A stretch of 64,000 nucleotides of DNA from Brachybacterium nesterenkovii (GTDB lineage Bacteria > Actinomycetota > Actinomycetes > Actinomycetales > Dermabacteraceae), in NCBI RefSeq assembly GCF_900163655.1, contig NZ_FWFG01000107.1:20248-84247 (forward strand), read 5' to 3'. Within the stretch, counting starts at the first letter, position 1, and each line of letters opens with the position of its first letter. This document shows positions 8,138 to 18,427 of the stretch, in pieces. The notes beneath the pieces were generated by a model. That model saw nothing but the letters and a program-made list of their open reading frames with translations, had not been told where the DNA came from and ran no database searches. The translations under genes were made by a program, and so were the position numbers.

Positions 8138-9001
8138 TCAGCTCATGTCGTAGGTGATCCGCTTGGCGAACCACCTCTGCTGGACGACGGTGATGACCAC
8201 AAGGATCACGAACAGGATCACGGCGGCGGCGCTCGCCCGGCCCAGGCGGAAGGCCGTGAAGCCCTCGGAGTAGATGAGCGCGGCGATCACCTCGGTGCGG
8301 TGCTGCGGCCCTCCCCCGGTCAGCGCGTAGATCGTGTCGAACACCTGGAAGCTGGCGACCACCTGGGTGACGGCGAGGAAGAACGTCGTGGGGCGCAGCA
8401 GCGGGATCGTCATCGACACCAGGCGGCGCCACGGGCCGGCGCCGTCGAGCTCGGCCGCCTCGTAGATCGAGTCCGGGATCCGCGACAGGCCCGCCTGGAA
8501 GAACAGCGACACGTACCCGACGTTCTGCCAGATCGCGACGAAGGCGACCGCAGGCAGCGCGAGTGTCGGCGACGTCAGCCATTCGATGCGGTGGCCGATC
8601 AGGGCGTTGAGCGCGCCCGTGGACGGCTGGAAGATCCACGTCCACACGACGCCGATGGCCAGCGGCGCGCACACCCACGGGATCACGACGATCACGCGCA
8701 CCAGGGCGGAGCCGGGCAGCGCGCGCACCAGCTGGGTCGCCAGCAGCAGCCCCAGCGCGAGCGTCACCGGCACCGAGATGAGCGTGAACACGGCGGTCAC
8801 CAGCAGCGAGTTGCCGAGCGAGCCGCCCTCCAGCAGGGCCGCGTAGTTGTCGAGCCCCACGAACGTCGGCGCGCCGATGAGGTCCCACTGCATCAGCGAG
8901 ACCGCGAAGGCGAGGACGACGGGCAGGATCAGGAACGCGGTGACGCCGAGCAGGCTCGGCGCCACCAGCAGGTAGGCGGTGAGGGGGCGGGTGCGGATCA
9001 C
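8138..9001 (-). CDS. Carbohydrate ABC transporter permease, MalF-like
   Basis: This 287-residue permease is the partner of the MalG-like protein. It begins VIRTRPLTAYLLVAPSLL and has six hydrophobic segments. Its EAA loop (SIYEAAELDGAGPWRRL) is the ATPase docking site. The GTG start at 9001 shares four bases (GTGA) with the stop of the glucan phosphorylase gene, so translation of the two is coupled. The open frame continues upstream, but that part is a shadow of the phosphorylase. The 4-bp overlap ties uptake to phosphorolysis and suggests that the imported substrate is a malto-oligosaccharide or another glucan. The substrate assignment is inference. Confidence 0.92.
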   Translation of the reverse strand: MIRTRPLTAYLLVAPSLLGVTAFLILPVVLAFAVSLMQWDLIGAPTFVGLDNYAALLEGGSLGNSLLVTAVFTLISVPVTLALGLLLATQLVRALPGSALVRVIVVIPWVCAPLAIGVVWTWIFQPSTGALNALIGHRIEWLTSPTLALPAVAFVAIWQNVGYVSLFFQAGLSRIPDSIYEAAELDGAGPWRRLVSMTIPLLRPTTFFLAVTQVVASFQVFDTIYALTGGGPQHRTEVIAALIYSEGFTAFRLGRASAAAVILFVILVVITVVQQRWFAKRITYDMS

Positions 9002-11556
9002 GCGGTCGCGACCAGCCCCAGCTCGGCCCGCGAGGCGAGGGCCTCGTGGCGGGGGACGGCGCGGACCGTGCAGCCGACGCGCCCGGGCACCGCGAGCGTG
9101 AAGCGGGCGCCGCAGCGGCCGCCGCCGATCGACCGCAACGGGATCAGCGTGGGGTCGGTGATCTCGCCGTCGGCCCCGACCTCCCCCACCACGGCCTCGA
9201 CCATCACGTCGGCGGCATCGAGACCGCCCAGGTCCACCGCCGCGGTGAGGGCCACCTCGGAGCCGGTCGCGACGCGGCCGGACTCGGCGCCCTCGATGCG
9301 CACGTCGGAGATCCGCACGCGCGGCCACGCGTCCGAGACGCGACCCTTCCACGCCGTGAACGTCTCCCGCAGCGAGGGGTCGCTCGCGAAGGCGCGGTGC
9401 GCCGCGGCGGCGGGCAGGTACAGCTCGGTCACGTAGTCGCGGACCATGCGGGACGCGGTCACCTGCGGCGCGATCCGCACGAGCGACTCGCGGATCATCC
9501 GCAGCCAGGCCCGCGGCACGCCGCCGTCGTCACGGTCGTGGAACAGCGGGACGATCCGCCGCTCGAGGATCTCGTAGAGGGCATCGGCCTCGAGGCGGTC
9601 GCGCCGCTCGCGGTCGTCGGTCTCGACGGTCGGGATCGTCCAGCCCGCCTCGTCGGTGGCCATCTCGTCCCACCAGCCGTCGGAGACGGAGAACGTGAGG
9701 CCGCCGTTCATGACGGCCTTCATGCCCGAGGTGCCGGAGGCCTCCTCCGGGCGCACCGGATTGTTCAGCCACACGTCCGCGCCCGCCACCAGCACCGACG
9801 CCATCTGGATGTCATAGTCGGGCAGGAAGGCGATGCGGTGGCGCACGCCCGCCTCGTCGGCGAAGGCCACGAGGCGCCGCATGAGCTCCTTGCCGGGCAT
9901 GTCCGCCGGGTGGGCCTTGCCCGCGATGACGAACTGCACCGGGCGCTCCGGGTCCAGCAGGATGCGGCGCAGGCGATCGGGATCGCTCAGCATGAGGGTC
10001 AGGCGCTTGTAGGTGGAGACGCGGCGGGCGAAGCCGACGGTCAGCACGTCCGGGTCGAGGATCTCCCGCGTCCACGCGAGCTCGGCCTCGTCGGCGCCGC
10101 GCCGCAGCCAGGACCGGTGCACGTGCTCGCGCGCCATCTCGACCAGGTCCGCACGCAGGCGACGCCGCGTGTCCTGCAGGTCGTGGTCCGTGAGCGTCGC
10201 CAGCTGCGACCAGTCGCCGGTGGCGGAGATGTCGATCTCCCCCATGGCCTTCTTGTAGAGGTCGTCCATCGGCGCGGACACCCAGGTGCGGCGGTGCACG
10301 CCGTTGGTGATCGAGGTGATCGGGACCTCTGCCGCGTCGAAGCCCGGGTAGAGGTCCTGGAACATCGTGCGGGAGACGGCGCCGTGCAGGCGCGAGACCC
10401 CGTTGGCGCGCTGGGCCAGGCGGAAGCCCATGTGGGTCATGTTGAACACCTCGCCGCCGTCCTCGCGGCCCAGCGCGAGCGCCGCCTCCACGGGGAGGGC
10501 GTCGACGAGGCGGGAGATCCCCGCGCCGTCCGCGTCGAGGACCTCGCGCAGCTCGTCGACGTCGAAGCGGTCGATGCCGGCGGGCACCGGGGTGTGGGTG
10601 GTGAAGACCGTTCCCGCGCGCACCTCCGAGAGGGCCTCGTCGAAGCCGGCGCCTCGGCGCATGAGCTCGCCGATGCGCTCGAGGCCCGAGAAGCCGGCAT
10701 GCCCCTCGTTGAGGTGGAACACCTGGGGCTCCGCGTGGCCGGTCGCGGCGCAGTAGGCGCGCAGCGCCCGCACGCCGCCGATGCCCAGGACCACCTCCTG
10801 GGCGATGCGGTGCTCGTGGTCGCCGCCGTAGAGGCGATCGGTGATGAGGCGGGCCCGCTCGCCGTTGACGGGCAGGTTCGTGTCGAGCAGCAGCAGGGGG
10901 ACGCGGCCGATCCGCGCCGTCCACAGTCCGATCACGACATCGCCGTGCCCGGGGAGCCGGACCGAGACGGTGAGCTGCTCGCCGTCGGCGTCGCGGACGG
11001 GCTCGATGGGCAGCGCGGCGGGGTCGTTGAGCCGGTACTCCTCGACCTGCTGCCCGTCGCGGTCCAGGCTCTGGGAGAAGTAGCCCCACTGGTAGAGCAG
11101 GCCCACCGCGATCAGCGGCACGCCCAGGTCCGAGGCCGATCTGAGGTGGTCCCCGGCGAGGATCCCCAGGCCGCCGGAGTAGATCGGCAGCGTCTCGGTG
11201 ATGCCGAACTCCATGGAGAAGTAGGCGACGACGGGCTCCGGGCCGGACGTCGGGGCGGCCGTGCGCTGGAACCAGCGGTCCGAGGTCCGGTAGGTGCGCA
11301 GGTCGCCGAGCTCGCCGTGCATGCGCTGGCAGAAGTCGTCGTCCCGGGCGGCCTGCGCGAGCCGGGAGGCCGGGACGAGCGGGAGCATCGCGATGGGGCT
11401 GCGGCCGCTGCGCTCGAAGGCGTCGGGGTCGAGGCGGCGGAACAGGTCGAGGGTCTGGCGGCGCCACGTCCAGCGGAGGTCGAGGGCCAGGTCCCGCAGC
11501 GGCGCGAGGGTCTCCGGGAGGTCCGAGGCGACGGTGACCTCGCTGATCGGCTTCAT
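8998..11556 (-). CDS. glgP: Alpha-glucan phosphorylase (GT35, actinobacterial GlgP type)
   Basis: This 852-residue enzyme cleaves alpha-1,4-glucans with phosphate, releasing glucose-1-phosphate. It belongs to the branch starting with a DUF3417 domain (about residues 1-115). The pyridoxal phosphate lysine is Lys613 in GTSGMKAVMNGG, preceded by the conserved NNPVRPEEAS loop. VFHLNEGHAGF and TTHTPVPAGIDRF are further family signatures. A roughly 90-residue C-terminal beta domain follows the catalytic part. The start ATG lies 7 bp after a TAGCCT -10 box with no ribosome binding site, so the messenger is probably leaderless. It heads an operon with the MalF- and MalG-like permeases. The upstream region contains direct repeats and a large palindrome. 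Confidence 0.95.
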   Translation of the reverse strand: MKPISEVTVASDLPETLAPLRDLALDLRWTWRRQTLDLFRRLDPDAFERSGRSPIAMLPLVPASRLAQAARDDDFCQRMHGELGDLRTYRTSDRWFQRTAAPTSGPEPVVAYFSMEFGITETLPIYSGGLGILAGDHLRSASDLGVPLIAVGLLYQWGYFSQSLDRDGQQVEEYRLNDPAALPIEPVRDADGEQLTVSVRLPGHGDVVIGLWTARIGRVPLLLLDTNLPVNGERARLITDRLYGGDHEHRIAQEVVLGIGGVRALRAYCAATGHAEPQVFHLNEGHAGFSGLERIGELMRRGAGFDEALSEVRAGTVFTTHTPVPAGIDRFDVDELREVLDADGAGISRLVDALPVEAALALGREDGGEVFNMTHMGFRLAQRANGVSRLHGAVSRTMFQDLYPGFDAAEVPITSITNGVHRRTWVSAPMDDLYKKAMGEIDISATGDWSQLATLTDHDLQDTRRRLRADLVEMAREHVHRSWLRRGADEAELAWTREILDPDVLTVGFARRVSTYKRLTLMLSDPDRLRRILLDPERPVQFVIAGKAHPADMPGKELMRRLVAFADEAGVRHRIAFLPDYDIQMASVLVAGADVWLNNPVRPEEASGTSGMKAVMNGGLTFSVSDGWWDEMATDEAGWTIPTVETDDRERRDRLEADALYEILERRIVPLFHDRDDGGVPRAWLRMIRESLVRIAPQVTASRMVRDYVTELYLPAAAAHRAFASDPSLRETFTAWKGRVSDAWPRVRISDVRIEGAESGRVATGSEVALTAAVDLGGLDAADVMVEAVVGEVGADGEITDPTLIPLRSIGGGRCGARFTLAVPGRVGCTVRAVPRHEALASRAELGLVATA

Positions 11557-11563
11557 GCGCTCG

Positions 11564-11569
11564 AGGCTA
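11564..11569 (-). promoter_or_regulatory. -10 element (TAGCCT) of glgP
   Basis: TAGCCT ends 7 bp before the glgP ATG at 11556, giving a leaderless transcript. The region where a -35 box would lie is the first of the direct repeats, so regulation could act there. Confidence 0.5.
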
Positions 11570-11582
11570 CCGCAGGGCGCTC

Positions 11583-11690
11583 ACGCACCCGTGTCGAGAG
11601 GTGGCGCTATCTCGAGTGGTGGCGCTATATCGACGAGAGGGCGCCGGTCGAGGGCCGTGCCGGTCGAGGGCGGTGCCATGTCGAGTGATG
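11583..11690 (-). repeat. Degenerate 16-19-bp direct repeats upstream of glgP
   Basis: On the minus strand about six units start with CTCGA (or GTCGA) and most continue as RTAGCGCCACC or a variant (for example CTCGAGATAGCGCCACC and TCGATATAGCGCCACC). They occupy nearly all of the space from the glgP promoter to the 54-bp palindrome. An array of regulator sites is one reading; decayed repeats without function are another. Confidence 0.55.
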
Positions 11691-11742
11691 GCGCTCTGGC
11701 GGGGACTGCGACGATATCGTCGCAGTCCCCGCCAGAGCGCCA
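11689..11742. repeat. 54-bp perfect palindrome between ettA and glgP
   Basis: Each 27-base half is the exact reverse complement of the other, with the centre ACGATATCGT and no loop bases. The half-site runs from TGGCGCTCTGGCGGGG to GACTGCGACGAT. It lies 113 bp downstream of the ettA stop and about 130 bp upstream of glgP, both on the minus strand. It could be an ettA terminator without a U-tract, or an operator. The rest of the 298-bp gap holds the direct repeats and nothing else that I can see. Confidence 0.85.
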
Positions 11743-11854
11743 GTGCTCAACCGGGCCCGCCGCGGGACGAGAGCCCGGCACGGGACCGGGAGCCCGCCGC
11801 GGGACGGGGCCCAGCGGGGCGGGATCCTGCCGCGGATCCCGCCGCCTGCGCGGG

Positions 11855-13537
<1,683 letters not shown>

Positions 13538-13769
13538 CACATCTCCTGTGGTCTGGACGGCCGCGGGCGCGCTCGCGCCCGGCATACCGGTCCGATCCTA
13601 CCGGGGCGGTCCGACGGGGCATCCGGCGCGCGCCGAGAGCTCGACGGCGCCCCGTCTGCTCAGGTCGCGTGGCGCCCGGTACGGCGGGGCGAGCGGGCAG
13701 CCGGGTGAGTGAGCGGGCAGCCGGGCGAGCGCGCCGCTGATCGGCCGTGCAGCCGAACGCGCGGGCCGG

Positions 13770-14465
13770 TCAGTCCAGCTCGATGCCGCGCCCCGCGATG
13801 ACCTCGCGGGCGAGCGCGACGCCGGGGTTGGGGACGCCCTCGCCGCGCGCGGGGTCGTTGCCGGGCCAGAGATGCGCGTCGATGCCCAGGCGCCTGGCCG
13901 CCTCGACGTTCTCCTCGCGGTCGTCGAAGAACAGCACGGAGCGCGGCTGGGCCACTCCCCCGGTCTCGTGGGCCAGCGCGGACAGCAGGATCTCGTAGAT
14001 CTCGGCGTCGGGCTTGGCCACGCGCTCCTCGCCGGAGAACACGGCGAAGGTGAACGCCTCGAACCAGTCGGCCTTGCGGACGGCCTCGCCGAAGGGCTCC
14101 GGCGCGTTGGACAGCAGCACCAGGCGGGTGCCGGAGCGGGCGAGGTCGTGGATGAGGGCGCGGGCCTCGGGGTCCAGGCGCAGCCAGTAGCGGTCGTCGG
14201 CGTCCTGGAGGTCCTCGACGACGGTCGCATCGGCGCTGCCGAGCGCGCCGGCCGCGGCCACGGCGCCCCAGTACTCGGCGGGCGTCACGGCGGCGCGGTC
14301 GTAGGCGGGGCGGGCGTCCCAGTAGGCGCGGGCGACGGCCTCGCGGTCGCCGCCGACGATCTCGCAGATGTCGTCGATCGGGTCGCGGCCGGCGGACAGG
14401 ACGCCGCCGAAGTCGAGGGCGACGGTGGGGCGCGGGGGCGTGCGGCGGGCGGAGCGTCGAGCCAT
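13770..14465 (-). CDS. HAD-superfamily hydrolase
   Basis: This 231-residue HAD-fold enzyme probably dephosphorylates a small metabolite. Motif I is unusual: the N-terminal strand reads TVALDFGGVLSAG, with Asp followed by F-G-G rather than the usual DxDxT. DFGGVL is typical of the epoxide-hydrolase N-terminal/YihX-like branch. Motif II is LVLLSNAPE, and the acidic motif is SVLFFDDREENV, followed by GIDAHLW. The gene begins 17 bp after the PDZ protease gene on the same strand, with GAAGGG as ribosome binding site, so they form an operon. Substrate unknown. Confidence 0.85.
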   Translation of the reverse strand: MARRSARRTPPRPTVALDFGGVLSAGRDPIDDICEIVGGDREAVARAYWDARPAYDRAAVTPAEYWGAVAAAGALGSADATVVEDLQDADDRYWLRLDPEARALIHDLARSGTRLVLLSNAPEPFGEAVRKADWFEAFTFAVFSGEERVAKPDAEIYEILLSALAHETGGVAQPRSVLFFDDREENVEAARRLGIDAHLWPGNDPARGEGVPNPGVALAREVIAGRGIELD

Positions 14466-14482
14466 GTCGGGCGGATCCCTTC

Positions 14483-15703
14483 TCAGGAGGAGCAGGTGGG
14501 CAGTCCGTCGGCGGACTTCTGGGAGGCGATGGTCTCGGTCGCGTGCAGGGCCTCGTCGAAGGTGGACACCTTCACGACGGACAGCCCCTCGGGCACGTGG
14601 CCTGCGACCTGGTCGCAGTTGTCGGCGGGGGCGAGGAAGTAGTCGGCGCCCTCCTCGCGGGCGCCCACGAGCTTCTGGCGGATCCCGCCGATGGGGCCGA
14701 CCGTCCCGTCGGGGTCCATCGTGCCGGTCCCGGCGATCTTCTGCCCCCCGGTGAGCTCACCGGGGGTGAGCTCGTCGTAGACGGCGAGGGAGAACATGGT
14801 GCCGGCGCTCGGGCCGCCGACGTCGGCCAGGGAGATCGTGACGTCGACGGGGGTGTCGTAGCCGCGGGCCAGGACGATGCCCATGCGGGTCCTCCCGTCG
14901 ACCTCCTCGGTGGGGACCGAGACGGACTGCTCGGCGCCGTCGCGGCGGACGACCATGTCGATCCTCTCGCCGGCGGGCAGCGAGCCGATGAGCTGCTGGT
15001 ACTCCTCGGTGCTCGCACGGGTCTGGCCCTCGATCGACACGATCACGTCGCCGGCCTTCAGCACGCCCGCGGCGGGCCCGTCGTCGAGGACGCCCGCGAC
15101 CATCGCATTGGGCGTGACGGGGATGCCCAGCTCGGTCAGGGCGACGGCGACCGCGTCCTCCTGCGAGGTGGTCATGGCCGACGCGTTCTGCAGGCTCGTC
15201 TCCTGCCGGGTCTGCTGCGCGGGGAACACGAGCTCCCTGGGCAGCACGGTGCGGGTGGGGTCGAACCAGGCGAGCACGACCTCGGCGGGGGTGACCGTGT
15301 ACCCGGGGCCGCCGTCGACGGACACCGTGGTCATCATGAGGGCGCCCGAGGTCGGGTAGGTCTCGTGGCCGGAGATCGTGAGGATCTGCTGGTCCTCGTG
15401 CTCGCCGAGGACGTCGATCGCGGGGCCGGGCTGCTCGATCACGTAGGGGACGGGGGCGAGCATGCCGGCGGTCAGGAGCGTGCAGATCACCAGCAGCGAG
15501 ATCCCGGAGGCGAGGGCGCGGGGGTTCGGGCGCCTGCCGAGCGCTCGGCGCAGCGCGGCGCCGCGGCCGGGAACCCCGCCGTCGTCGCGCGTACCGCGCG
15601 AGGGCGCGCCGCCGGGCCGCGTGCCGTCGCCGAGCCCGCAGTCGTCGAGGGGACCGTCGGCGGCGGGGCCGTCGGGCGTGTTCGCGGCGGGCTGAGAGAT
15701 CAC
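14483..15703 (-). CDS. Membrane-anchored PDZ / Lon-like serine protease (YlbL family)
   Basis: This protein of about 406 residues combines an N-terminal membrane anchor (about residues 58-80), a PDZ domain (GVLDDGPAAGVLKAGDVIVSI) and a C-terminal S16 Lon-like protease domain. The Ser-Lys dyad is visible: Ser in VGGPSAGTMFSL and Lys in GGIRQKLVGA. The active domain should face outside. Substrates are unknown; the family is related to M. tuberculosis Rv3194c (recalled). I chose GTG 15703, 6 bp after a CACAAT -10 box, because the upstream extension does not look conserved. The N-terminal 60 residues are Gly/Pro-rich. The gene is divergent from the DUF2342 gene, an arrangement also seen in mycobacteria. 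Confidence 0.9.
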   Translation of the reverse strand: MISQPAANTPDGPAADGPLDDCGLGDGTRPGGAPSRGTRDDGGVPGRGAALRRALGRRPNPRALASGISLLVICTLLTAGMLAPVPYVIEQPGPAIDVLGEHEDQQILTISGHETYPTSGALMMTTVSVDGGPGYTVTPAEVVLAWFDPTRTVLPRELVFPAQQTRQETSLQNASAMTTSQEDAVAVALTELGIPVTPNAMVAGVLDDGPAAGVLKAGDVIVSIEGQTRASTEEYQQLIGSLPAGERIDMVVRRDGAEQSVSVPTEEVDGRTRMGIVLARGYDTPVDVTISLADVGGPSAGTMFSLAVYDELTPGELTGGQKIAGTGTMDPDGTVGPIGGIRQKLVGAREEGADYFLAPADNCDQVAGHVPEGLSVVKVSTFDEALHATETIASQKSADGLPTCSS

Positions 15704-15750
15704 CGCGCCATTGTGCCGCACCCCTGCAGGGCGCTCCCACCGCGCGTCGA

Positions 15751-15756
15751 TACGCT
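15751..15756 (+). promoter_or_regulatory. -10 element (TACGCT) upstream of the DUF2342 gene
   Basis: TACGCT lies in the divergent PDZ/DUF2342 gap and would start a transcript near 15763, giving a leader of about 75 nt before the GTG at 15838. No clear -35 box is seen. Confidence 0.4.
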
Positions 15757-15837
15757 GATGCCCGATGACGACCGCGCCGCGGCCCGCGAGCCGCGGCATC
15801 CCCGCCCCCGTGCGGGAGGACAGCCCCGGGAGGCCCC

Positions 15838-17496
15838 GTGAGCAGCAGCCCCTTCGACCCCAGCGCCGCCGGCGACGAGGAGAGCCTCCGCCGCTTCCTC
15901 GAGGAGGTATTCGGCGGGCAGCTCCCTCCCGGCGCCCTCGACGGCGTCGACCTGTCGGAGCTCGCGCGCCGGGCGAACCTGCCCACCGACCCGGCGCAGC
16001 TGCGGGCCGCCGCGGCGCAGATGCAGCACATGTTCGCCGATGCCGGCGAGGGGCCCGTGAACTGGAAGCTGGGCCATGACCTCGCGCGCCAGACCGCGGC
16101 GGGCTCCGTGCAGATCCCGGGCGCGCCCGAGCCGACCGGCACCCCCGGGGATCCGAGCCCCACGCCCCAGCAGATCAGCGCCCTGACCGAGGCCGGGCAC
16201 GTGGCCGCTCTGTGGCTGGATCCGCAGACCGCGATCGACATGCCCGCGCGGTCGCTGGACGTGTGGAGCCGCGGCACCTGGGTGGTGCGCACGAAGAACC
16301 GCTGGCAGTCGATCGTCGAGCCGGTGGCCCAGTACATGTCCGGGGCGATCGGCGACGCCCTGGCCGCGCAGATGGAGCAGATGCCCATGGCGATGCCCGG
16401 CGCGGACCCACGCTCGATGATGGAGCGCATGGGCGGGACGATGTTCGGCGTCCAGTTCGGCCACGCGATCGGCTCCCTCGCCCGTGAGGAGGCGGGGACC
16501 ACGGACCTGTCGCTGCCGCTGGGCCCGGACGGCACGCCCGCGCTCGTCGCCGCGAACGTCGAGGACCTGATCCGCGACAACGAGCTCGACCCGGCGGCCG
16601 CGCGCATCTTCCTCGCCGCCCGCGAGATCGCGCACACGGCCCTGTTCTCCGCCGTGCCGTGGCTGCCCCGTCAGCTGTTCGGGGCGATCGAGGACTACGC
16701 CCGCGGGATCACGCTGGACCTCGACGCCCTGGACGAGATGGTGCGCGGCCTGGACATGTCCGACCCCCAGGCGATCGCGCAGTCCTCCCCCGACGGCATG
16801 TTCGTGTTCACCCGCCGGGAGGCGCAGGAGCGCGCCCTCGAGGAGCTCGCGACCACGCTCGCACTCGTCGAGGCGTGGGTGGACCATGTCGTCTCCCACG
16901 CCCTCGAGGGGAAGCTGCCGGGGCTCGACGCGATGCGCGAGGTGATCCGCCGTCGCCGCGCCTCCGGCGGCCCGGCCGAGCAGATGCTCGCCTCCGTGGT
17001 GGGGATCGAGCTGCGGCCGCGCCGCGTGCGCGAGGCGCTGTCGTGGTGGGAGTCGGTGCTGGCGACCGAGGGGATCGATGGACGCGACCAGGTGTGGGAG
17101 CACCCCGATCTGCTGCCGAGCGCCGAGGTGCTGAGCGGTACGCCGCGGGCCCCGCAGTCCGATGAGGAGTCCGGGGAAGCGGCGGCCGCCGTGGCGGAGG
17201 TCGACTTCGACGCCGAGCTCGAGGCGCTGCTGTCCGGCGAGGGCGCGGATGCCGCCCCGCGGGAGGACACGCAGGGGAGGATCGCCGCGGACGCTGACAG
17301 TGCCGACACCGACGGTGCCGGCGCCGACGATCGTGCCGACGAGCGCGGCGACGACGACGCGACGAACGCCGCCCAGGAGTCGCGCAGCAGCGAGGATGCC
17401 GTGGGCGAGGACGGCACGAGCGCTGACGGCGCCAGCGATGACACCGCGGGCGACGGCAGCGACGATGGCGGCGCAGGCGATGACAGCGCCCGCTGA
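15838..17496 (+). CDS. Zinc-dependent metalloprotease-like protein, DUF2342
   Basis: This 552-residue member of the DUF2342 (zincin-like) family is typical of actinobacteria and of unknown substrate. The family core is visible: FGGQLPPGAL near the N-terminus, QMQHMF, the GHVAALWLD segment, FGVQFGHAIGSLAREEAG, and the REIAHTALFSAVPWLPRQLFG helix holding the putative metal-binding His. The last 120 or so residues form a highly acidic Asp/Ala tail with no fold, longer than in most homologues I recall. The GTG start at 15838 is preceded by GGGAGG. The gene overlaps the following Nudix gene by 17 bp. Orientation and neighbours match the Rv3195-Rv3194c pair. Confidence 0.85.
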   Translation: MSSSPFDPSAAGDEESLRRFLEEVFGGQLPPGALDGVDLSELARRANLPTDPAQLRAAAAQMQHMFADAGEGPVNWKLGHDLARQTAAGSVQIPGAPEPTGTPGDPSPTPQQISALTEAGHVAALWLDPQTAIDMPARSLDVWSRGTWVVRTKNRWQSIVEPVAQYMSGAIGDALAAQMEQMPMAMPGADPRSMMERMGGTMFGVQFGHAIGSLAREEAGTTDLSLPLGPDGTPALVAANVEDLIRDNELDPAAARIFLAAREIAHTALFSAVPWLPRQLFGAIEDYARGITLDLDALDEMVRGLDMSDPQAIAQSSPDGMFVFTRREAQERALEELATTLALVEAWVDHVVSHALEGKLPGLDAMREVIRRRRASGGPAEQMLASVVGIELRPRRVREALSWWESVLATEGIDGRDQVWEHPDLLPSAEVLSGTPRAPQSDEESGEAAAAVAEVDFDAELEALLSGEGADAAPREDTQGRIAADADSADTDGAGADDRADERGDDDATNAAQESRSSEDAVGEDGTSADGASDDTAGDGSDDGGAGDDSAR

Positions 17497-18262
17497 CCTG
17501 CCGGGGGATCTGACAGCGCACGCGCACGATGTCGGCGCCGCGCCCGCTGGCGCCCCGGCACCAGCCGCCGGGCCCGACGCTGACGCCGGGTCGGGCGATG
17601 TCCCATCAGCAGCAGCCGCTCCCGCCGCCGCTGCCCCCGCCGGGTTCCCGGACATCGCGCGGGCCGTCGCCGAGCTCGAGGCCGCGGACACGACCGCGCT
17701 CGACCCGCTCATGCGCGGGGACTACGTGCGTCTGCTGCAGGCCGTTCCCGGCGCCCTGCACCGCGACGGGGACGCCTTCGACGCGGAGGGCCGCCGCGTG
17801 CACCTGACGGCGAGCGCGTTCGTGATGGATGCGGGAGCCGACGCCCTCGGGCTCATCTGGCACCCCAAGGGCGAGTTCTGGGTGCAGCCCGGCGGGCACA
17901 TCGACCCCGGCGAGACCTCGCTCGAGTCCGCCGCACGGCGCGAGGTCGCCGAGGAGACGGGGCTCGGGGACCTCGCGCGCGTCGGCCCCGGCCCCGCGCT
18001 GCTGCACCGCCATGCGCTGTCCGGCGCGTTCGGGGCATGCGGGGAGCACTGGGATGTCGAGTACCTGCTGCGTGCGGCCCTCCCCGTGGCCGAGCTCGTC
18101 GACGTCCCGAGCCCCGAGGGGCTGCCGATCCGCTGGGTCCCGTGGCCCCGCGGGGCGGACGGCCGGCATGCGACGGAGGTCGAGCTGCCCGAGGGAGCGG
18201 TTCCGGATCTCGTCGAGAAGATCGCGGCGCTCGCGCCGTACGTCGACCGCTGGGTCGGCTGA
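17480..18262 (+). CDS. Nudix hydrolase
   Basis: This 260-residue Nudix protein hydrolyses a nucleoside diphosphate linked to another moiety; the substrate is not known. The Nudix box is complete: GGHIDPGE, then REVAEETGL, matching Gx5Ex7REUXEEXGU. The first 60 residues are Ala/Pro-rich and probably disordered. A DVEYLLRA strand and an EGLPIRWVPW segment follow the box, as in standalone Nudix enzymes that act on small metabolites. The ATG at 17480 lies inside the end of the DUF2342 gene, so the two are coupled. It is convergent with the peptidase gene, with 165 bp between them holding no clear hairpin. Confidence 0.85.
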   Translation: MTAPADLPGDLTAHAHDVGAAPAGAPAPAAGPDADAGSGDVPSAAAAPAAAAPAGFPDIARAVAELEAADTTALDPLMRGDYVRLLQAVPGALHRDGDAFDAEGRRVHLTASAFVMDAGADALGLIWHPKGEFWVQPGGHIDPGETSLESAARREVAEETGLGDLARVGPGPALLHRHALSGAFGACGEHWDVEYLLRAALPVAELVDVPSPEGLPIRWVPWPRGADGRHATEVELPEGAVPDLVEKIAALAPYVDRWVG

Positions 18263-18427
18263 GAACTGCGGGAGGTCGCCCCCTGACCTCGCCTGCGGCG
18301 CTGAGGCATCGCCCGCGCCGCATCGCACCTGGTCCGTATGCGCGATCGCGACTGCGAGGACGTGGGTGGTGACGTCCCTGCGGCTGGGCAGCTGGCTCTC
18401 TCACGCCGGGCTGGGTCGCCCGCGCTG

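Noticed and set aside
9046..11688. An 880-codon plus-strand frame opposite glgP
   Set aside because: It is a shadow of the phosphorylase gene in GC-rich codons, with no ribosome binding site and no family resemblance.
15765..16079. A frame starting at an ATG 8 bp after the -10 box at 15751
   Set aside because: It is in a different frame from the clearly conserved DUF2342 protein and yields a Pro/Arg-rich sequence of no family.
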